A stretch of DNA of 64,000 nucleotides from Psychrobacter nivimaris (lineage in GTDB: Bacteria; Pseudomonadota; Gammaproteobacteria; Pseudomonadales; Moraxellaceae): the NCBI RefSeq assembly GCF_009812035.1, contig NZ_VZIZ01000017.1, forward strand, positions 53,044 through 117,043, written 5' to 3'. Positions 1 to 8,778 of the stretch are shown one piece after another. Every line of letters starts with the position of its first letter. Position 1 is the stretch's first letter. The notes below the pieces were generated by a model. It saw only the letters and a list, made by a program, of their open reading frames with translations, was not told the DNA's origin and ran no database searches. The translations under genes and the position numbers were made by a program.

Positions 1-190
1 GATCTAGTGCCAAAGCCACCATGGCCAGTGCCATGATTTTGCCAATCAAGGTAATCCAGTAGGCTGAAAGGTGAAAGGCTGAGGTCTCCGGCATAAGATG
101 TAGCCAAGGCAGTATCAGTAGTACGGCAAAACATAATCCAATTAAAACAGCACTACGCGGTGTATCAGACAGTAATTTGATCAGTATCAT
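1..190 (-). CDS. urtC: urea ABC transporter permease UrtC (N-terminal part, runs off the window)
   Basis: Only the first 63 codons are present; the gene continues past the left edge. The visible protein starts MILIKLLSDTPRSAVLIG and has two hydrophobic stretches, as expected for the first membrane helices of a branched-chain-amino-acid/urea type permease. UrtC would pair with UrtB to form the inner-membrane channel for urea. The ATG at 190 has an AAGGAG ribosome site seven bases upstream, and the gene begins ten bases after the urtB stop, so the two are certainly co-transcribed. The assignment rests mainly on its place directly after urtA-urtB, the usual urtABCDE order; the fragment alone would only say LIV-type permease. 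Confidence 0.8.
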   Translation of the reverse strand, partial: MILIKLLSDTPRSAVLIGLCFAVLLILPWLHLMPETSAFHLSAYWITLIGKIMALAMVALALD

Positions 191-200
191 AGGAGTCTCC

Positions 201-2027
201 TTATTCGACAAAGCGGCCTTTGAGTGCAAATAAACCTTGTGGCCGTTTCTGAATAAACAGAATCACAAGAACCAACAACACAATCTTTGCCAATACCGCA
301 CCGATACCAATCTCAAGTACCGTACCGCTAATACCAAGTCCCAAGGCGGCCAATACTGCGCCCCATACTTGTCCGACACCGCCAACGACGACGACCAAAA
401 AGGTATCAATGATATAGGTTTGGCCCAAATCAGGACCGACGTTGCCTACTTGGGCAAGGGCACAGCCAGCCATACCAGCCAGCCCAGAACCCAAACCAAA
501 TGCCATCATATCGATACGTGCAGAGGGGATGCCAACAGCACGTGCCATTTGACGGTTTTGAGTGACGGCTCGTATAAACAAACCAAAGCGGGTTTTGTTG
601 AGTAAGTACACCAAGAGTGCCACGACGATGACGGTAAAACCAATAATGGCGATACGGTTATAAGGCAGCACCAAACTTGATGACACTTGGTACGCGCCGC
701 TGAGCCACGCCACGTTACTGACTTCAACGTTTTGTGCACCAAAAATCATTCGTACTAATTGCATCAAAATCAGACTGACGCCAAAGGTCGCCAGCAAGGT
801 CTCTAGCTCACGACCATATAATGGGCGAATCACGATACGTTCAATAATCATGCCGATGATGGCACTAACTAAAAATGCAGCTGGAATAGCAACAAGCAGA
901 TACCAGCCAGCCATATCTGGCATATAAGCTTGAAAGAAGTTTTGCACCATATAAGTGGTATAAGCCCCGATCATGATTAGCTCACCATGTGCCATATTAA
1001 TCACGCCAAGCAGACCAAAGGTAATCGCGAGACCAAGCGCCGCAAGCAGTAAAATACTAGCGGTACTCATACCAGTGAAAATATGACCCGTCCATGTGCT
1101 GATTTCGATACGACGTGACACGCTAGATTCAGCATCGATAAGTGCAGCTTTGAGCGAGGCATCTAAGCCATCAGCCGCGAGGGCAGACTCGATATCGACC
1201 AATACTTGTGGGTTATCACTATCAGCGAGTAGATTGACCGCTGCAATCTGAGTGGGCAGGTCACCGTTTTTGAAATCAATACGAGCTTGTAGTGCGGTTA
1301 GTGCTTTTTGAACTTTAGCGCTGTCTTCATTTGCCGCTGCTGTCGTAATAATGGCTGGATCTACTTGGTCAATATTGTCAGCCAAAATCTCTACAGCTTG
1401 CAGGCGCTGTGCGGGCTTGTCAGAAGCCAGCTTTACCTTAGCCTGTCCAAAGATAAGCGCTGAGCGAAGGGCATTAGTCAGGGTGATTTGTGATAAATCA
1501 CTTGGCCAATCGTCAGTCTCTTTTTTATCAGGATAAGTAAACAGCTGATCTTCTTTATTCAATAAATACGTTTGCCCACCGTTGCCTTGATATAGCTCAT
1601 CATTGGCAATAAATTCAACCAAACTATCTAAACTCTCAACGGATCCTGGCCAATCACTTAGCATGGCTTGGCGCTTACTAAAATCGCCGGCCACGAATTG
1701 TTGAATGGCATCACCTGAGCTTGTAGTTGCTGTTGAAATATTTGAGGTGCTGGCTTGAGTAGAAGTAGATACGTTCGCAGTCGTGACCAGTGATTGCTCA
1801 CTATGAACGGTATTCGTATCGTGGTCATGTACCTGACCATCATGATCCGCATACGCTGTGGTGGTGAAAGTTGTTATGCATAATGCCATCAATGCAAGTA
1901 ACCGCAGAGGCACATAAATTGAAAAACGAGCCGCCTGCTGCATGACTTCACTGACTGATGCTTGTGGGTTATTACCATTTTTAGACGATGTTTGCCCTAC
2001 AAACGGGCGTAAAGTATGGTGCTGCAT
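201..2027 (-). CDS. urtB: urea ABC transporter permease UrtB
   Basis: Inner-membrane permease of the high-affinity urea importer. The first ~60 residues look like a signal sequence (hydrophobic core ending TTAYA), followed by a His/Asp-rich stretch and a ~255-residue soluble, probably periplasmic domain. From about residue 318 there are multiple membrane helices of the LIV-permease type, including the motif GVINMAHGELIMIGAY. Long N-terminal domains are typical of UrtB. I place the start at the ATG at 2027 because GGGAG lies eight bases upstream; the open frame extends to a GTG at 2069 without a good ribosome site. The gene lies 228 bases after urtA and ten bases before urtC. An 8-bp inverted repeat in the urtA-urtB gap could reduce read-through from the more abundant binding-protein message. 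Confidence 0.92.
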   Translation of the reverse strand: MQHHTLRPFVGQTSSKNGNNPQASVSEVMQQAARFSIYVPLRLLALMALCITTFTTTAYADHDGQVHDHDTNTVHSEQSLVTTANVSTSTQASTSNISTATTSSGDAIQQFVAGDFSKRQAMLSDWPGSVESLDSLVEFIANDELYQGNGGQTYLLNKEDQLFTYPDKKETDDWPSDLSQITLTNALRSALIFGQAKVKLASDKPAQRLQAVEILADNIDQVDPAIITTAAANEDSAKVQKALTALQARIDFKNGDLPTQIAAVNLLADSDNPQVLVDIESALAADGLDASLKAALIDAESSVSRRIEISTWTGHIFTGMSTASILLLAALGLAITFGLLGVINMAHGELIMIGAYTTYMVQNFFQAYMPDMAGWYLLVAIPAAFLVSAIIGMIIERIVIRPLYGRELETLLATFGVSLILMQLVRMIFGAQNVEVSNVAWLSGAYQVSSSLVLPYNRIAIIGFTVIVVALLVYLLNKTRFGLFIRAVTQNRQMARAVGIPSARIDMMAFGLGSGLAGMAGCALAQVGNVGPDLGQTYIIDTFLVVVVGGVGQVWGAVLAALGLGISGTVLEIGIGAVLAKIVLLVLVILFIQKRPQGLFALKGRFVE

Positions 2028-2157
2028 GTGCGGCTCCCTATTTTTCACAGACAACAAACCCTTAGCCACTACTACTTAACGGATTAAGCGATAGAAGAGT
2101 TGATAAGGTTTGGTGTTATTTAAAAGTTGAGAATAAGTGTTGAAAATAAATGTGAAA

Positions 2158-2204
2158 AGTAGGCGTTAGGATTGTTATTAGTGTCATTTATCCATCCGCC
2201 TACT
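2158..2204. repeat. inverted repeat in the urtA-urtB spacer
   Basis: AGTAGGCG at 2158-2165 pairs perfectly with CGCCTACT at 2197-2204 across a 31-base loop. It has no T-run and so is not a clear terminator. It may stabilise or partially attenuate the urt message between the binding protein and the permease genes. Confidence 0.4.
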
Positions 2205-2255
2205 ATTCAATTACTATCCACGTGCTTTTCAGTACTGACTTATTTAGGGAATAGC

Positions 2256-3608
2256 CTATTTAGGAATGTATTCGCTCCAAGGCTGCGCTTGAATGACTTC
2301 TGGTGTTTTAAAAATCGTATCAAACTGACCATCGGCACGGATTTGACCAATCATGACTGGCTTCCATAGATGATGATTTTTATCATCCATTTTCAACGTG
2401 TAGCCAGAAGGCGCATCAAATGTCTGACCAGCCATGCTGATACGTACCTTATCGACATCGGTGGTGCCTGCTTTTTCAACGGCTTGTTTCCACATGTTGA
2501 TACCCACATAGGTAGCTTCCATTGGATCATTGGTCACGACTTTTTCAGCATTCGGTAATTTTTGGTCTAATGCATATTGCTTGTAGCGTTTGGTAAATGC
2601 ACTGTTGGTTGGGTTTTTGATCGACATAAAGTAGTTCCATGCCGCCAAATGACCTTGTAGCAGGCTGGTATCGATACCGCGTAGCTCTTCTTCACCGACT
2701 GAGAACGCCATGACTGGAATGTCTGACGCTTTGATGCCTTGGTTCGCCAGTTCACGATAGAACGGAACGTTTGAATCACCGTTGATGGTAGAAATTACTG
2801 CGGTCTTTTTACCCGTTGAGAATTTTTTGACATTAGATACGATGGTTTGATAATTGCTGAAGCCAAATGGTGTGTACTCTTCCATGATGTCTGCATCAGC
2901 CACGCCTTTCGATTTCAAAAATGCCTTTAAAATCTGGTTGGTGGTACGTGGATAAACATAGTCAGTACCTAACAATACAAAACGCTCTGCACCGCCACCT
3001 TCTTCACTCATTAAGTACTCTACCGCTGGAATGGCTTGCTGATTTGGTGCCGCACCCGTGTAAAAAATATTTTCTGATTGCTCTTGTCCTTCGTACTGCA
3101 CTGGATAAAACATCAACCCGTTTAACTCTTCAACCACTGGCAGTACGGATTTGCGTGATACCGATGTCCAACCGCCAAAGATGACATCTACTTTGTCTTG
3201 AGTGAGCAGCTGACGGGCTTTTTCGGCAAACAACGGCCAATCAGAAGCAGGGTCGACGACTACTGGTTCTAGTTGCTTACCGAGTACACCGCCATTGGCA
3301 TTGATCTCATCAATGGTCATCAGCGCGGTATCTTTTAGAGAGGTTTCAGAGATGGCCATGGTGCCAGATAGCGAATGTAAGATGCCCACTTTGATCGTGT
3401 CGCCATCAGCGGCAGGGGTAGTCGTTGTCTCTGTATTTGTTTCGGCTGTTGTCTCTGTGGCTGTCGCGGTTTCGGCAGGCTTTTGACAGCCAGCGAGACT
3501 CAAGCTACCAACGACGGCAATCGCTAATAATGAGAAGCGTGATTTGATTTTGCCTTGCAGATGAGTCTCAACAAACTGAGGATTGGCTAAAGTTGGTAAC
3601 GAAAACAT
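2256..3608 (-). CDS. urtA: urea ABC transporter substrate-binding lipoprotein UrtA
   Basis: Periplasmic urea-binding component of the Urt importer. The N-terminus has a lipoprotein signal with lipobox LAGC (Cys 41), followed by a Thr/Glu-rich linker and a type-I periplasmic-binding domain beginning DTIKVGILHSLSGTMA. The WTSVSRKSVLPVVEE and MFYPVQYEGQE segments are typical of the UrtA/AmiC family. Two ATGs lie six bases apart. The second, at 3608, has AGGAG at six-base spacing, while the first (3614) directly abuts the same AGGAG, so 3608 is preferred. It is the first gene of the urt operon, behind a sigma-54 type promoter, which suggests induction under nitrogen limitation. Length is 450 residues, normal for the family. 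Confidence 0.94.
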   Translation of the reverse strand: MFSLPTLANPQFVETHLQGKIKSRFSLLAIAVVGSLSLAGCQKPAETATATETTAETNTETTTTPAADGDTIKVGILHSLSGTMAISETSLKDTALMTIDEINANGGVLGKQLEPVVVDPASDWPLFAEKARQLLTQDKVDVIFGGWTSVSRKSVLPVVEELNGLMFYPVQYEGQEQSENIFYTGAAPNQQAIPAVEYLMSEEGGGAERFVLLGTDYVYPRTTNQILKAFLKSKGVADADIMEEYTPFGFSNYQTIVSNVKKFSTGKKTAVISTINGDSNVPFYRELANQGIKASDIPVMAFSVGEEELRGIDTSLLQGHLAAWNYFMSIKNPTNSAFTKRYKQYALDQKLPNAEKVVTNDPMEATYVGINMWKQAVEKAGTTDVDKVRISMAGQTFDAPSGYTLKMDDKNHHLWKPVMIGQIRADGQFDTIFKTPEVIQAQPWSEYIPK

Positions 3609-3666
3609 GGACATCTCCTAAATAAACACAAAAGATAAAATATGGCTCCTGAACACTTATTAAGAG

Positions 3667-3683
3667 TTCAAGTTCCGTGCCAA
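3667..3683 (-). promoter_or_regulatory. sigma-54 promoter of the urt operon
   Basis: Read on the minus strand the site is TTGGCACGGAACTTGAA. The RpoN consensus is YTGGCACGrNNNTTGCW, so every defined position fits except one (A instead of C in the -12 element). The expected transcript start is near 3656, about 48 bases before the urtA ATG. Sigma-54 with NtrC control of urea or nitrogen uptake genes is well established in other bacteria; its operation here is inferred. Confidence 0.8.
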
Positions 3684-3773
3684 GTAGAAAAAGCCAATAA
3701 TCGTGTAATAATTGAGCAATAATTAAGTATTGTTTAATATATTCATTAATTTAGTGCAGGAAGGTTAATAAAC

Positions 3774-3810
3774 TGCACCATAAAGGGGAGATGAACAAAA
3801 AAATGGTGCA
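3774..3810. promoter_or_regulatory. candidate NtrC enhancer pair upstream of urtA
   Basis: TGCACCAT (3774-3781) and its perfect reverse complement ATGGTGCA (3803-3810) are separated by 21 bases. Each is an exact NtrC half-site (consensus TGCACCA-N3-TGGTGCA), but the partner half next to each is degenerate (about 3 of 7 matches). They lie roughly 120-155 bases upstream of the predicted sigma-54 start, the usual enhancer distance. A third partial half, AGTGCA, is at 3753-3758. Confidence 0.5.
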
Positions 3811-4021
3811 ATACAGAAAACCAAATTTTTAAAATTGAAGAGCTACCATATGAAGAGATTTATCGCTAAAGGCGCTGTTTACTAAAAATTCTGTCTGCCA
3901 AAAGCATTTATTGCCAAAGACCTGCAAAACGGCTACGGTAATATCTCTAAGATAGTTACTATTTTGCGCGTTGAGCCAATGCGTGGCTGCCATGATGGAT
4001 TTTACTGCTAAGGAATGATGT

Positions 4022-5674
4022 ATGAACGCACAATTAACGGATTCGCCTGTCTCAACAGGCCATGGCAGCGTATTACCGCCGCTTAATCAGATAACTAGAT
4101 TTGCTATCCTGCCATTTGTACTTGGTAGTAGTGCCGTCTTGGGATTGTCTTCGGCGCAAGCGGCCACCAGTAGTGTCGAGCAGGTGACTATTTATCAGGG
4201 GCTGGCGAGCGTGACGCGCGCATTGCCAATCACAGGTAGCGGTGAGCAAACGGTGGTGTTTTCGTGCTTGTCACCTTATATGGATAAAGAAAGTCTAAGT
4301 GTACAAGCGACGAATAATGTTAGCGTTGGGGAAGTCAGTATCGAAGAGCTGACAGGTGAGCAGGCAGCCCAGTGTCAGTATCAAGATGATGCCAAGGTAC
4401 AGACGCAGCAAAATACTCTAGCTAGTATTAATGCGGAATTAGAAGCAGCACGGTTAGCAAAGGCCTACTTGCAGAATTTGACCAAAGCCACGCAAGTTAA
4501 TACAGACAGTACGATTGCCAATAATGCCCGCGATATAGAAACTCAAGCGACCAGTATTAACCAAAGAATTCTAGAGATTCAACAGCGACAAGCGCGTGCC
4601 CAAGACGCACTGAATCAACTGATGGCAGGCAGCGCGACATCGACCTTTAACAAGGTGACACAGGTGAGTGTACGTACGGCAAGTCGCTCGCCAAGTAGCG
4701 TTAAGTTGCATTATCAAGTGCAAGGTGCAGGTTGGGAGCCTGCGTATCAAGCTCGCCTAAATACAAACAGTGAGCAGTTAAGTATCACAGCTTCTGCGAT
4801 TATTGCTCAGCAAACTGGTGAGAACTGGACAAACGTACCACTGACACTTAGTACCGTTAATCCTAATCAAAGTACGACGGGGCAATTGCCGTATGTGCAG
4901 CGTCTGTCATTGTATGAAGAGAGCGAAGATGCTCGAGTAAGACGTGAGCTACCTATGATGGATGCGTCCCCTGTTATGATGGAAGAGCCTGCTTATAATA
5001 AAGGAGCAGGGGCAGCTATGGCACCCCTACCTAATTTTACAGTCAGTAGCCAAAACAAAAATGGCATCATCGAGTATCGTTTACCGCAGTTGGTCAGTAT
5101 TCCGAGTGACGGGAGACGTGTACGAACCGTGATTAGCGAGCAGGCAGGTAATAGTAAGCTCTGGATTCGCAGTACGCCAAGTGTTGAGACTGCTGCCTAC
5201 TGGTATGCGTCAGCGCCGTTTTTGACGCCGGACTGGGTCGATGGTTCGCTACAGTTGTACCGTGATGACAACTATGTAGGTCAGTCACGTTATAATTATC
5301 AAGTGCTAAAAGAGCAGGGGATTGGATTTGGTCGTGATTCAAATATGCTCGTAAAAGAGCTGACCAATGAAGATAAGCAAGGTGAGAAAGGCGTGCTAAA
5401 CCGTACGCAAACACTGACGACCACCAAAGCCTATCAGTTTACCAATCAGCACAATCGTAGCGTACGCTTACAAGTACTGGGCAGTGAACCTATCAGTCGT
5501 GACGATAGTTTAAAGGTTGCGGTGACGCATACGCCGCCTGTGACCGAGCGAGATTGGAATGACAATCAAGGTATGGTGGCGTGGGAATTTAACTTACCAA
5601 GTAAGCAATCACAAGTAATACGTTCAACCTCCCAAATTAGTTATCCTGCCAATAAATTGCTAACTGGCAATTAA
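4022..5674 (+). CDS. DUF4139 domain-containing secreted protein (MuiA-like)
   Basis: Exported protein of 550 residues. A long signal peptide ends near residue 47 (SSAQA). It is followed by a DUF4140-like N-terminal segment (VEQVTIYQGLASVTRALPI), a helical, probably coiled-coil region at about 140-200, and a DUF4139 C-terminal region with the typical VKLHYQVQGAGWEPAYQARL start. Proteins of this family are often annotated as mucoidy inhibitor MuiA-like, but their biochemical role is not known. The start is supported by AAGGAA ahead of the ATG. It is transcribed divergently from urtA across a 413-bp region that holds the sigma-54 site; no link between the two is evident. Confidence 0.85.
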   Translation: MNAQLTDSPVSTGHGSVLPPLNQITRFAILPFVLGSSAVLGLSSAQAATSSVEQVTIYQGLASVTRALPITGSGEQTVVFSCLSPYMDKESLSVQATNNVSVGEVSIEELTGEQAAQCQYQDDAKVQTQQNTLASINAELEAARLAKAYLQNLTKATQVNTDSTIANNARDIETQATSINQRILEIQQRQARAQDALNQLMAGSATSTFNKVTQVSVRTASRSPSSVKLHYQVQGAGWEPAYQARLNTNSEQLSITASAIIAQQTGENWTNVPLTLSTVNPNQSTTGQLPYVQRLSLYEESEDARVRRELPMMDASPVMMEEPAYNKGAGAAMAPLPNFTVSSQNKNGIIEYRLPQLVSIPSDGRRVRTVISEQAGNSKLWIRSTPSVETAAYWYASAPFLTPDWVDGSLQLYRDDNYVGQSRYNYQVLKEQGIGFGRDSNMLVKELTNEDKQGEKGVLNRTQTLTTTKAYQFTNQHNRSVRLQVLGSEPISRDDSLKVAVTHTPPVTERDWNDNQGMVAWEFNLPSKQSQVIRSTSQISYPANKLLTGN

Positions 5675-5782
5675 TAAGTACTATCTATAAAGGCTAATTT
5701 ATTAATAGGTAAAGTTTGAAATAGTATCTTTGCCTCTATTAAGAATTATCCGCATATCAAAAATGATTATAAAAGGAAAGCT

Positions 5783-6616
5783 ATGTGTATTGTCGCTATT
5801 GCTTGGCAATTATTTGATGAGTTACCACTGGTACTACTGTCTAATCGTGATGAGTTTTTGCAGCGCCCAACTGAGCCGCTCCACCAGTGGTCTGACCAAC
5901 CTATTTATGCTGGACGTGATAAACAAAGCGGTGGCACGTGGTTAGGCATTCATCAGTACGCGTCACCAGCGCAGAGTGCAGAGTATTATGAACAAAATGG
6001 TCGTTGGGCTGCGGTATTGAATTTTCGTGATGGGGTGCAGGCAAGCAGTGATGAGCGCTCACGTGGTGCGTTGGTCACCGAGTTTTTAACAGGGACTCTA
6101 AGTCCAATGGATTTTGCACGGCAGATTGATTTGCAGGATTATGCAGGCTTTAACCTGATCATTGGCGACGCTGCGCAAGCTGTGATCGTCAATAATCGTG
6201 GTCATGCACCCACGCCACTATATTCAGGTCTACATGTTATCTCTAATGGTCAACCAGAGGACATTTGGTTTAAGACAGAGCGGTTGCGCGGACGACTACG
6301 CCAAGAGGTGCTGCCATTGATTGCAGAGGATAGCTCACCTACGTACTGGCAAGAGGCGGCTTTTAATGTTTTGTCAGATAGTACCAAAGCACCAGAAGAC
6401 AAACTGCCTATTACTGGCGTGGCATTTGAAGTAGAGCAGATGTTATCGTCTGTTTATATTGAACCCGTCGCTTTTGGCGATACTGAAACTAGCAAACCTA
6501 CTTATGGTACCCGCACTCAAAGCATCTTAACGTTGCGTAAAGAGAGAGATACGGGAGCAAACTACACGGCGAATATTATTAGCCGAGAGTTTGACAATCA
6601 TAATCATAGTCACTAA
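5783..6616 (+). CDS. NRDE/TANGO2-family protein
   Basis: 277-residue cytoplasmic protein that begins MCIVAIAW and carries the family signature SNRDE at residues 20-24, followed by a conserved W-x7-AGRDK segment. The family (NRDE, related to eukaryotic TANGO2) has an Ntn-hydrolase-like fold with Cys 2 as a possible N-terminal nucleophile; the physiological substrate is unresolved, with heme trafficking proposed for eukaryotic members. AAAGGA lies just ahead of the ATG. It lies 108 bases after the DUF4139 gene on the same strand and is followed by a strong bidirectional terminator. Confidence 0.88.
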   Translation: MCIVAIAWQLFDELPLVLLSNRDEFLQRPTEPLHQWSDQPIYAGRDKQSGGTWLGIHQYASPAQSAEYYEQNGRWAAVLNFRDGVQASSDERSRGALVTEFLTGTLSPMDFARQIDLQDYAGFNLIIGDAAQAVIVNNRGHAPTPLYSGLHVISNGQPEDIWFKTERLRGRLRQEVLPLIAEDSSPTYWQEAAFNVLSDSTKAPEDKLPITGVAFEVEQMLSSVYIEPVAFGDTETSKPTYGTRTQSILTLRKERDTGANYTANIISREFDNHNHSH

Positions 6617-6640
6617 CAATGACTGTTAGTAGATAATAAA

Positions 6641-6690
6641 AAAACACCCACGGTAATTGCTAATATTCTAGCTACTATCGTGGGTGTTTT
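6641..6690. terminator. bidirectional terminator between the NRDE gene and rppH
   Basis: A 12-bp perfect stem (AAAACACCCACG pairing with CGTGGGTGTTTT) with A/T tails on both sides serves the convergent genes. Confidence 0.85.
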
Positions 6691-6713
6691 GCATTGTACT
6701 AATGAGTGACTCA

Positions 6714-7232
6714 TTACATCAGCAGATGATTATTTTGCTCAGGAATGATCAGCTCTTGCTTTAGGGGAAGTTCGCGTACCAATTCTTGCAAGGCACGACG
6801 ATAAACGCCTCGTTTAAAGTGAATCACTTGTCCGAGTGGATACCAGTAGCTGACCCATTGCCAATGGTCAAATTCAGGTTTCCCTTCATCAAAGCGGATA
6901 TGTTGAGTATTTGGCTCATCTAAGCGTAGCAAAAACCATTTTTGTTTTTGCCCAATACATAAGGGATGCTGACCATGACGTACATAACGTTTTGGCAAAC
7001 GATAGCGCAACCAGTCTTGCGTGACTGCCAATAAGTCTACGTGACGCGGATGTAAGCCGACCTCTTCCCAGAGCTCGCGATACATTGCATCCATCGGCGT
7101 CTCCCCGCGGTCGATACCACCCTGCGGAAATTGCCAAGCGTTGTGACCAATACGTTTTGCCCACAGAACCTGCCCTTGTGTATTTGCCAAGATGATGCCG
7201 ACGTTGGCGCGAAAGCCGTCTGCATCTATCAT
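6714..7232 (-). CDS. rppH: RNA pyrophosphohydrolase RppH
   Basis: Nudix hydrolase of 172 residues that removes pyrophosphate from mRNA 5' ends and so opens them to RNase E decay. The Nudix box is complete: G38-x5-E44-x7-R52-E53-L-x-E56-E57-x-G59. The N-terminal [11 protein letters not shown] and the WQFPQGGID and RYRLPKR segments are diagnostic for RppH rather than for generic Nudix proteins. It has its own transcript, ending at the terminator shared with the NRDE gene. Confidence 0.96.
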   Translation of the reverse strand: MIDADGFRANVGIILANTQGQVLWAKRIGHNAWQFPQGGIDRGETPMDAMYRELWEEVGLHPRHVDLLAVTQDWLRYRLPKRYVRHGQHPLCIGQKQKWFLLRLDEPNTQHIRFDEGKPEFDHWQWVSYWYPLGQVIHFKRGVYRRALQELVRELPLKQELIIPEQNNHLLM

Positions 7233-7707
7233 GACTAAACCTTTTAATTTGTTTAAAAATAGCTTGTTTTGACTTGAAACCGTGACAGCAATCGTAATTA
7301 TTATAAGGTGATTGTTATCGATATCCGCTCAAAACAAGATTTATTACCGTTATTAAACCAAGAAACAAGCAAAATGTGTAACAGTATTTTGCTATAAAAT
7401 GTTTCACGAGTTTTACCTTTTAAAATCAACTATTTACAAGCAAACTTTTGTAGGTTTTTATACGGCATTTTTAGGCAAGTGTTGATGAGTAGTAATAGGC
7501 GGATGAACATACGATTATTTAGTAAACTGTCGAAGTCCACTATTGCGATATTTATAAAGTGATAAAAGCACAGATTTCACTGGCGAGCTAGCAGCAAAAC
7601 AATGAGCCTATAAAATCTTGCTTTGGCTTATGCTACACTAGCTGGGCAATATATCATTCACACAATAATAATAGGCAATACGCCATTTAAAATAAGGAAC
7701 ATCTGCA
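7233..7707. other. 475-bp spacer between rppH and the osmC-like gene
   Basis: This divergent upstream region is AT-rich and holds the promoters of both flanking genes. The clearest element is an extended -10, TATGCTACACT at 7629-7639, about 70 bases before the OsmC start, without a good -35. I see no gene, RNA or repeat in it. Confidence 0.5.
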
Positions 7708-8121
7708 ATGTCAGAATCAAAAGCAAGCGTCATATGGCAAGAGAACAAAGCCTTTATGGGTGTGTCACCATCAGGACATAATGTACAAATCGATGCTGAT
7801 AAAGAAAAAGGCTCAAGCCCAATGGAGCTGATTTTGTTAGGACTAGGTGGTTGCGCCAGTTATGATGTCGTAGAGATTTTACAGAAATCACGCCAAGCAG
7901 TGACGGATGTACGTTGTGAGCTAACCGCCCAGCGCGCTGAAACCGTACCAGCGGTCTATACCGATATTCATATGCATTTCGTTGTCACTGGTCAAGATGT
8001 CAAAGAAAAACAAGTCGAAAAAGCCATCCAGTTATCAGCAGAAAAATACTGTTCTGCCAGCCGTATGTTAGTAGCAGGTGGGGTCAATATCACCCATGAT
8101 TTCGAAGTGGTTGCAGGCTAG
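7708..8121 (+). CDS. OsmC-family protein
   Basis: 137-residue cytoplasmic protein of the OsmC/Ohr superfamily, which reduces organic or fatty-acid hydroperoxides through two cysteines. Both expected cysteines are present: Cys 49 in LGGCASYDV and Cys 115 in EKYCSAS. The overall layout (short N-terminal strand region, central helix with the first Cys) is closer to the YhfA-like branch than to Ohr. AAGGAA precedes the ATG. Its stop codon is eleven bases before the MAPEG gene, so the two form an operon. The substrate is not known. Confidence 0.9.
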   Translation: MSESKASVIWQENKAFMGVSPSGHNVQIDADKEKGSSPMELILLGLGGCASYDVVEILQKSRQAVTDVRCELTAQRAETVPAVYTDIHMHFVVTGQDVKEKQVEKAIQLSAEKYCSASRMLVAGGVNITHDFEVVAG

Positions 8122-8132
8122 GGACTTATATA

Positions 8133-8561
8133 ATGATAAGTGCATTCTTTGAGTTGGTAACTGACAAAGTGGCGTCTGCCATTTTGGCCATGGTGGTAGC
8201 AAGTCTATTGCCATGGGCGGTGTCAATCGTTGCAAAAGTATCTGGTGGCTTTAGAATCAGAAATAATGCACATCCACGCGAATTTTTTCAAAATGCGACA
8301 GGCATGGCAGCACGTGCTAATGCAGCACAACAAAACAGCTATGAAACCTTGCCAGTATTTTTGGCGGCAGTGTTGGTAGCGATGCTGTTCTTTGTACCGC
8401 AGTCGATTATCAACGTATTGGCTTGGCTGTATGTGATGATACGAATTGGTTTTTGTGTGGCATATATTACTAATTTGGCAATGTTCCGCTCTATCCTTTG
8501 GGTATTATCAATGACCTGCTGTCTAATGCTATTTTATTTAGCGATACGAGTCAGCGTCTAG
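8133..8561 (+). CDS. MAPEG-family membrane protein
   Basis: 142-residue protein with four predicted membrane helices and the family segment NAHPREFFQNATGMAARANAAQQNSYE. MAPEG proteins are glutathione-dependent or eicosanoid-related membrane enzymes in eukaryotes; bacterial members are largely uncharacterised. It follows the OsmC gene after eleven bases, with GGGA ahead of the ATG overlapping the upstream stop. Such a pair could act together in peroxide or lipid-oxidation defence, which is inference. The TAG stop is part of the CTAG target of the MITE-like element that follows, so the insertion came as close to the gene as possible without altering it. Confidence 0.85.
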   Translation: MISAFFELVTDKVASAILAMVVASLLPWAVSIVAKVSGGFRIRNNAHPREFFQNATGMAARANAAQQNSYETLPVFLAAVLVAMLFFVPQSIINVLAWLYVMIRIGFCVAYITNLAMFRSILWVLSMTCCLMLFYLAIRVSV

Positions 8562-8733
8562 GGCATGTCCTCAATTCAAAAGACAGTTATCTAAACGGAT
8601 TAAAAATGGCTAAGTTTTGCCAAACAGCGTCAAATCGCTTGCTAGTATCTCGATATTATCTACGCTATTTTTCTCGTTTGACGGCAATTTATCTCATTTT
8701 TATCTCCATTTTTGAAATGAGGACACACCCTAG
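8558..8733. mobile_element. MITE-like element with CTAG target duplication
   Basis: A 168-bp non-coding element (8562-8729) is bounded by 20-bp terminal inverted repeats. The left end is GGCATGTCCTCAATTCAAAA and the right end, read inward, is GGTGTGTCCTCATTTCAAAA (17 of 20 identical). CTAG occurs immediately outside both ends (8558-8561 and 8730-8733), as for IS5-group transposition. No transposase is present, so it would be a non-autonomous derivative. It sits between the convergent MAPEG and dusC genes. Confidence 0.75.
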
Positions 8734-8778
8734 TAAAAATACCCGTAACCGCCAAAACGCTCAAATACAAGCAAGTGA

